From Christensenella sp. UBA5489 (lineage in GTDB: Bacteria > Bacillota > Clostridia > Christensenellales > UBA1242), in the NCBI GenBank assembly GCA_002424095.1, contig DIPL01000010.1, positions 1-8,317 of the forward strand: 8,317 nt of DNA. The letters run 5' to 3'. Position 1 is the stretch's first letter, and each line of letters opens with the position of its first letter. The notes under the pieces were generated by a model. The model was not told the DNA's origin and ran no database searches. It saw only the letters and a program-made list of their open reading frames with translations. Below are positions 7,101 through 8,317 of the stretch, piece by piece. The position numbers were made by a program, and so were the translations under genes.

Positions 7101-8317
7101 TGATTCAATTGTATAATTTATATTATAGAGAACCGCATCTTCAAATTTAAATAAAATAGTATAATTTGTTATATTCCAATCAGCGGTTAACGTAATAACT
7201 GCTCCACTTTCATAAAGCACATTTGCCAACGAAGCAAGATGAGATACAAGAAATGATGTGCCGTGTGCAATAGGTTGAGGTCCTTCTGTGGTTTGTATTG
7301 ACCAGTTTGAAAAATTATAGCCTAGTTTAGAAACAGCCAAAGCCGAAACCGTTGTTATTGTGTCGCTCGCCACCTTATTTGTTTCGCTTGGAGCAGTGCC
7401 TGTGCCACCTGCTAAATTATATTGGATTGTATATAAATTATCTTGCCAAACTGCATTTAAGGTTATAGTTACTCCGTTTTCATACTCCTTTCCTGCGGAT
7501 GACACAATATGACTTACATCGTACTCATTTCCGAGAATAAGAATTTCAGCGGTATCTTCAATTTGCCAGCCAGTAAGTGTTTTCCCGGCAAAATTAATCC
7601 CCGCTTCTATATTAAGCATTGTTGTTTTTCCAGAATAAAAAACTTCCAAAGCGTTTTGGTTGCTCCGCTCATCCACGCCACCATTTTCTGAAAAGTCAAT
7701 AAAGTAATTGTTTTCATTCCAATTAGCGGTATACGACCTTGTGCCTGTCGAGCCTTTTGGAATTTCTACATTAAGTGAATAGCCAACAATATCAGTTCCG
7801 CTCCAACCTACAAAATTATGCCCCTCACGTTTTGGATTATTAAGAGAAAAAGTTTCGGTTCCTGCCGTGTAGATAGTTGGATTAGAGATATCGAGAGTGC
7901 CACTATTTAAGTTATAATTAATTGCATATTCATAACTCAAATCAAGTACAAAACTTGCAGAAACAACAATGTTGTCAACGCTTTCAATACCATCAAGCGC
8001 TTGAATTGTTGTGGTCGAATTATTGATGTTGTCTATGCTTATATAATCGCCACCGCTGACAATAAGCCATTCAATAAAATTGTATCCTTCATTTGCAGTT
8101 GCGTTTAAAGTAGCGGTTTCCAAAGGAGCGAGGTCAACATAATTCGTTTCAATACCGCTGAAAGCAATTGTTCCGCCGTCAATTTCAGTGGTTAATGTAA
8201 TTCGATAAATTACAGGTTCAAAATAGACTTCCAAAATATGACTACTGCTTAAATCAGTTAAAACATATTCAATTTGACGCGAGGTTATATAATCAAGTTC
8301 TTCTTGCGGAACATTCA
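4137..8317 (-). CDS. Giant InlB-type repeat surface protein, membrane-anchored; 5' end missing
   Basis: The frame is open to the right edge, giving at least 1,392 residues; the start and any signal peptide lie outside. A TTG at 8232-8234 is internal, since in-frame sequence of the same repeat style continues upstream (DYITSRQIEYVLTDL). Almost the whole protein is about 15 units of 74-94 residues of the InlB B-repeat / Listeria-Bacteroides repeat type. Each begins with a beta strand such as YTIQYNLAGG or YEFTFYDKNG, has a central GW motif (FDGWYDN or similar) and ends in a YYAKFE-like strand. After the last unit comes one transmembrane helix (about 4302-4382) and a 54-residue charged tail. There is no LPXTG motif. 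The topology therefore suggests an extracellular stalk or adhesin with its C-terminus in the cytoplasm. Function is inferred from repeat type; the binding partner is unknown. It looks intact, with codon use less AT-extreme than the surrounding intergenic DNA. Confidence 0.9.
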   Translation of the reverse strand, partial: NVPQEELDYITSRQIEYVLTDLSSSHILEVYFEPVIYRITLTTEIDGGTIAFSGIETNYVDLAPLETATLNATANEGYNFIEWLIVSGGDYISIDNINNSTTTIQALDGIESVDNIVVSASFVLDLSYEYAINYNLNSGTLDISNPTIYTAGTETFSLNNPKREGHNFVGWSGTDIVGYSLNVEIPKGSTGTRSYTANWNENNYFIDFSENGGVDERSNQNALEVFYSGKTTMLNIEAGINFAGKTLTGWQIEDTAEILILGNEYDVSHIVSSAGKEYENGVTITLNAVWQDNLYTIQYNLAGGTGTAPSETNKVASDTITTVSALAVSKLGYNFSNWSIQTTEGPQPIAHGTSFLVSHLASLANVLYESGAVITLTADWNITNYTILFKFEDAVLYNINYTIESTGLMFPPAPEQRAGYALHWVVSQITPPSSWEVGGEYLPDYPVSFNEFYGNIIMNGEYTAYYYNVVYDINGGTGDLSDLAQSNVPYDEENPFPIVSLAQMEVRATREHYHIFRYSVNGTALTNPLNSYTSAGLATLAGVVYQSGGIITIKIEWQGNKYSISYFIFNDDTKIYDEIVHTPNTHTYGQQTTLFPALEPYGKEFSGWKLQGSQDVLQVLEAEVYTDDIELYGEFTTIYHTVTLYDDSGEYLNETQVAHGDNYDIDFLTPTKEQTDSHTFVFDSWYDNLGESGTKITNFKIEQDRSFYAHFASEIRTFLVTFYSEDGNSTLQASEFEYGETSIYSGIPPTKEQTISQTFEFDGWSLSVGGTKIDATQMVVYAECNFFAHFEAQARMYTIRLLDSDAITELFSPEIAYETVININTEYIPNNKETKEKTFVFDGWYENIDYIGEKVSEITVDGDKTYYAKFEETIKKYRISFYYFNGEDSQQILLENGTEGYIEDDYGTFVNLDDCIPDFSAEFWNSHFDYVFEGWYDNSDLQGNTITGSVEITENISYYAKIDVTPNTYTLYLYDENNNELLDQISHVYGSSEIVLAYEQDGEFIYNYFDTKEGTYAMEYEFSGWFNLPLDERTGNEEQILSIALSANLNLYAGFIESAKKYEFTFYDKNGNQLDTIELEFGSTILISDLMDEPEPPTSTVQFAFVFSGWYDNDEFIGDPISEIVLTEDYISGGGTIPTTFYPKFEQQLRSYNVYFQIDEDITEVSGDYGTEAIFETPTKPSDKTYTYVFKGWTTEENPETPQFVSDFTITGAPQHYYAYFEQEYIDYTIRFFNGEIIFKTLTGHYNDIVNLGTSEFEASVEGKEILYIFKGWYENREGSGPQVTQLVIEDNLDLYAVYERSPIIFMLDKETTIFILIIIFFVVSAIIALIVMALFRFGTSNLNNNKKTGQKIREINEREKEVKERKKEIEIQRETMLKRIEEIKKKRNRDN
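4140..4301 (-). other. Charged, probably coiled-coil cytoplasmic tail
   Basis: The last 54 residues are an Asn-rich hinge (TSNLNNNKK) followed by a Lys/Glu/Arg helix (for example REINEREKEVKERKKEIEI) with Ile, Val, Leu or Met at heptad-like spacing, ending KKKRNRDN. This is longer and more structured than the short positive tails of sortase substrates. It could mediate oligomerisation or contact a cytoplasmic partner. Confidence 0.7.
4302..4382 (-). other. Transmembrane anchor of the giant repeat protein
   Basis: This region encodes about 27 residues of uninterrupted hydrophobic sequence (TTIFILIIIFFVVSAIIAL then IVMALFRF), flanked by acidic residues outside (LDKE) and by Arg and Lys inside. 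By the positive-inside rule the repeats face out and the tail faces the cytoplasm. Confidence 0.85.
4407..6401 (-). repeat. C-terminal repeat block of the giant protein (about 8 units)
   Basis: Eight units of about 75-93 residues share a tighter consensus than the preceding block: a strand such as TVTLYDDSGEYL, an HGD/YG turn, a PTKEQT-like stretch, then FVFDSWYDN, FEFDGWSLS, FVFDGWYEN, YVFEGWYDN, YEFSGWFNL, FVFSGWYDN, YVFKGWTTE and YIFKGWYEN in order, and a closing YYAKFE-like strand. At DNA level they are clearly diverged, so they are old duplications rather than recent slippage. They sit nearest the membrane. Confidence 0.8.
6402..8317 (-). repeat. N-terminal repeat block of the giant protein (about 7 units)
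   Basis: This block encodes seven visible units whose first strand often carries a Gly-Gly (YNLAGGTG, YDINGGTG, FSENGGV). Several end in -NAVW, -TADW or -KIEW rather than the YYA-F ending of the later block. Three units share a distinctive insertion before the last strand: SHIVSSAGKEYENGVTITL, SHLASLANVLYESGAVITL and AGLATLAGVVYQSGGIITI. The first visible unit (TTEIDGGTIAF...EGYNFIEW) is more like the second Listeria-Bacteroides/Flg_new_2 variety. More units probably lie to the right of the window. Confidence 0.75.

Noticed and set aside
8232..8234. TTG as the start codon of the giant gene
   Set aside because: The frame stays open to the right edge with repeat-like sequence upstream, and no ribosome-binding site precedes the TTG, so the gene is simply cut by the window.

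Overview
This is a very AT-rich bacterial window that uses the standard stop codons: tryptophan is TGG throughout, and no TGA occurs inside an intact gene. The gene set (a serine tRNA, a RadC-family protein, a small HD-domain protein, and a very long membrane-anchored protein built from InlB/Listeria-Bacteroides type repeats) suits an uncultured, low-GC, host-associated Firmicute, such as a Clostridia/Christensenellales-like or Bacilli/RF39-like gut bacterium. The lineage is inferred from gene style only; nothing in the window fixes it.

Left part (1-1213). A complete tRNA-Ser(GCU) lies on the minus strand, read out of the window, with a textbook TTGACA-17-TATAAT promoter. About 1.1 kb without an intact gene follows. 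Most of it is an imperfect tandem duplication, with copies near 232-556 and 561-920. Both copies carry the decayed 3' end of one protein-coding gene, recognisable because most substitutions between them in the shared frame are synonymous. The remainder, 921-1213, is featureless AT-rich DNA.

Middle (1214-3216). Two plus-strand housekeeping-type genes follow: a RadC/JAMM protein with its metal-binding motif intact, and an HD-domain phosphohydrolase with its own promoter. Behind them, 2704-2914 is a small promoter-to-terminator unit. It contains a 19-codon frame abutting the -10 box that may be the remnant of a tyrosine recombinase, or a small RNA.

Right part (3062-8317), minus strand. A 215-residue protein of unknown function has a hydrophobic C-terminal segment and ends in front of a good intrinsic terminator. 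It is preceded by three imperfect AT-rich repeats. Upstream of it is the dominant gene, at least 1,392 codons, open at the right edge. It encodes about 15 InlB-like beta repeats in two subfamilies, one transmembrane helix and a short, highly charged cytoplasmic tail. It is probably a surface adhesin or stalk that is membrane-anchored rather than sortase-linked.

The genes do not form an obvious single pathway. I see no CRISPR array, IS element, intact integrase or recognisable defence operon. The items most worth pursuing are the 215-residue orphan with its repeat-bearing upstream region, the fossil coding repeats beside the tRNA, and the architecture of the large repeat protein.
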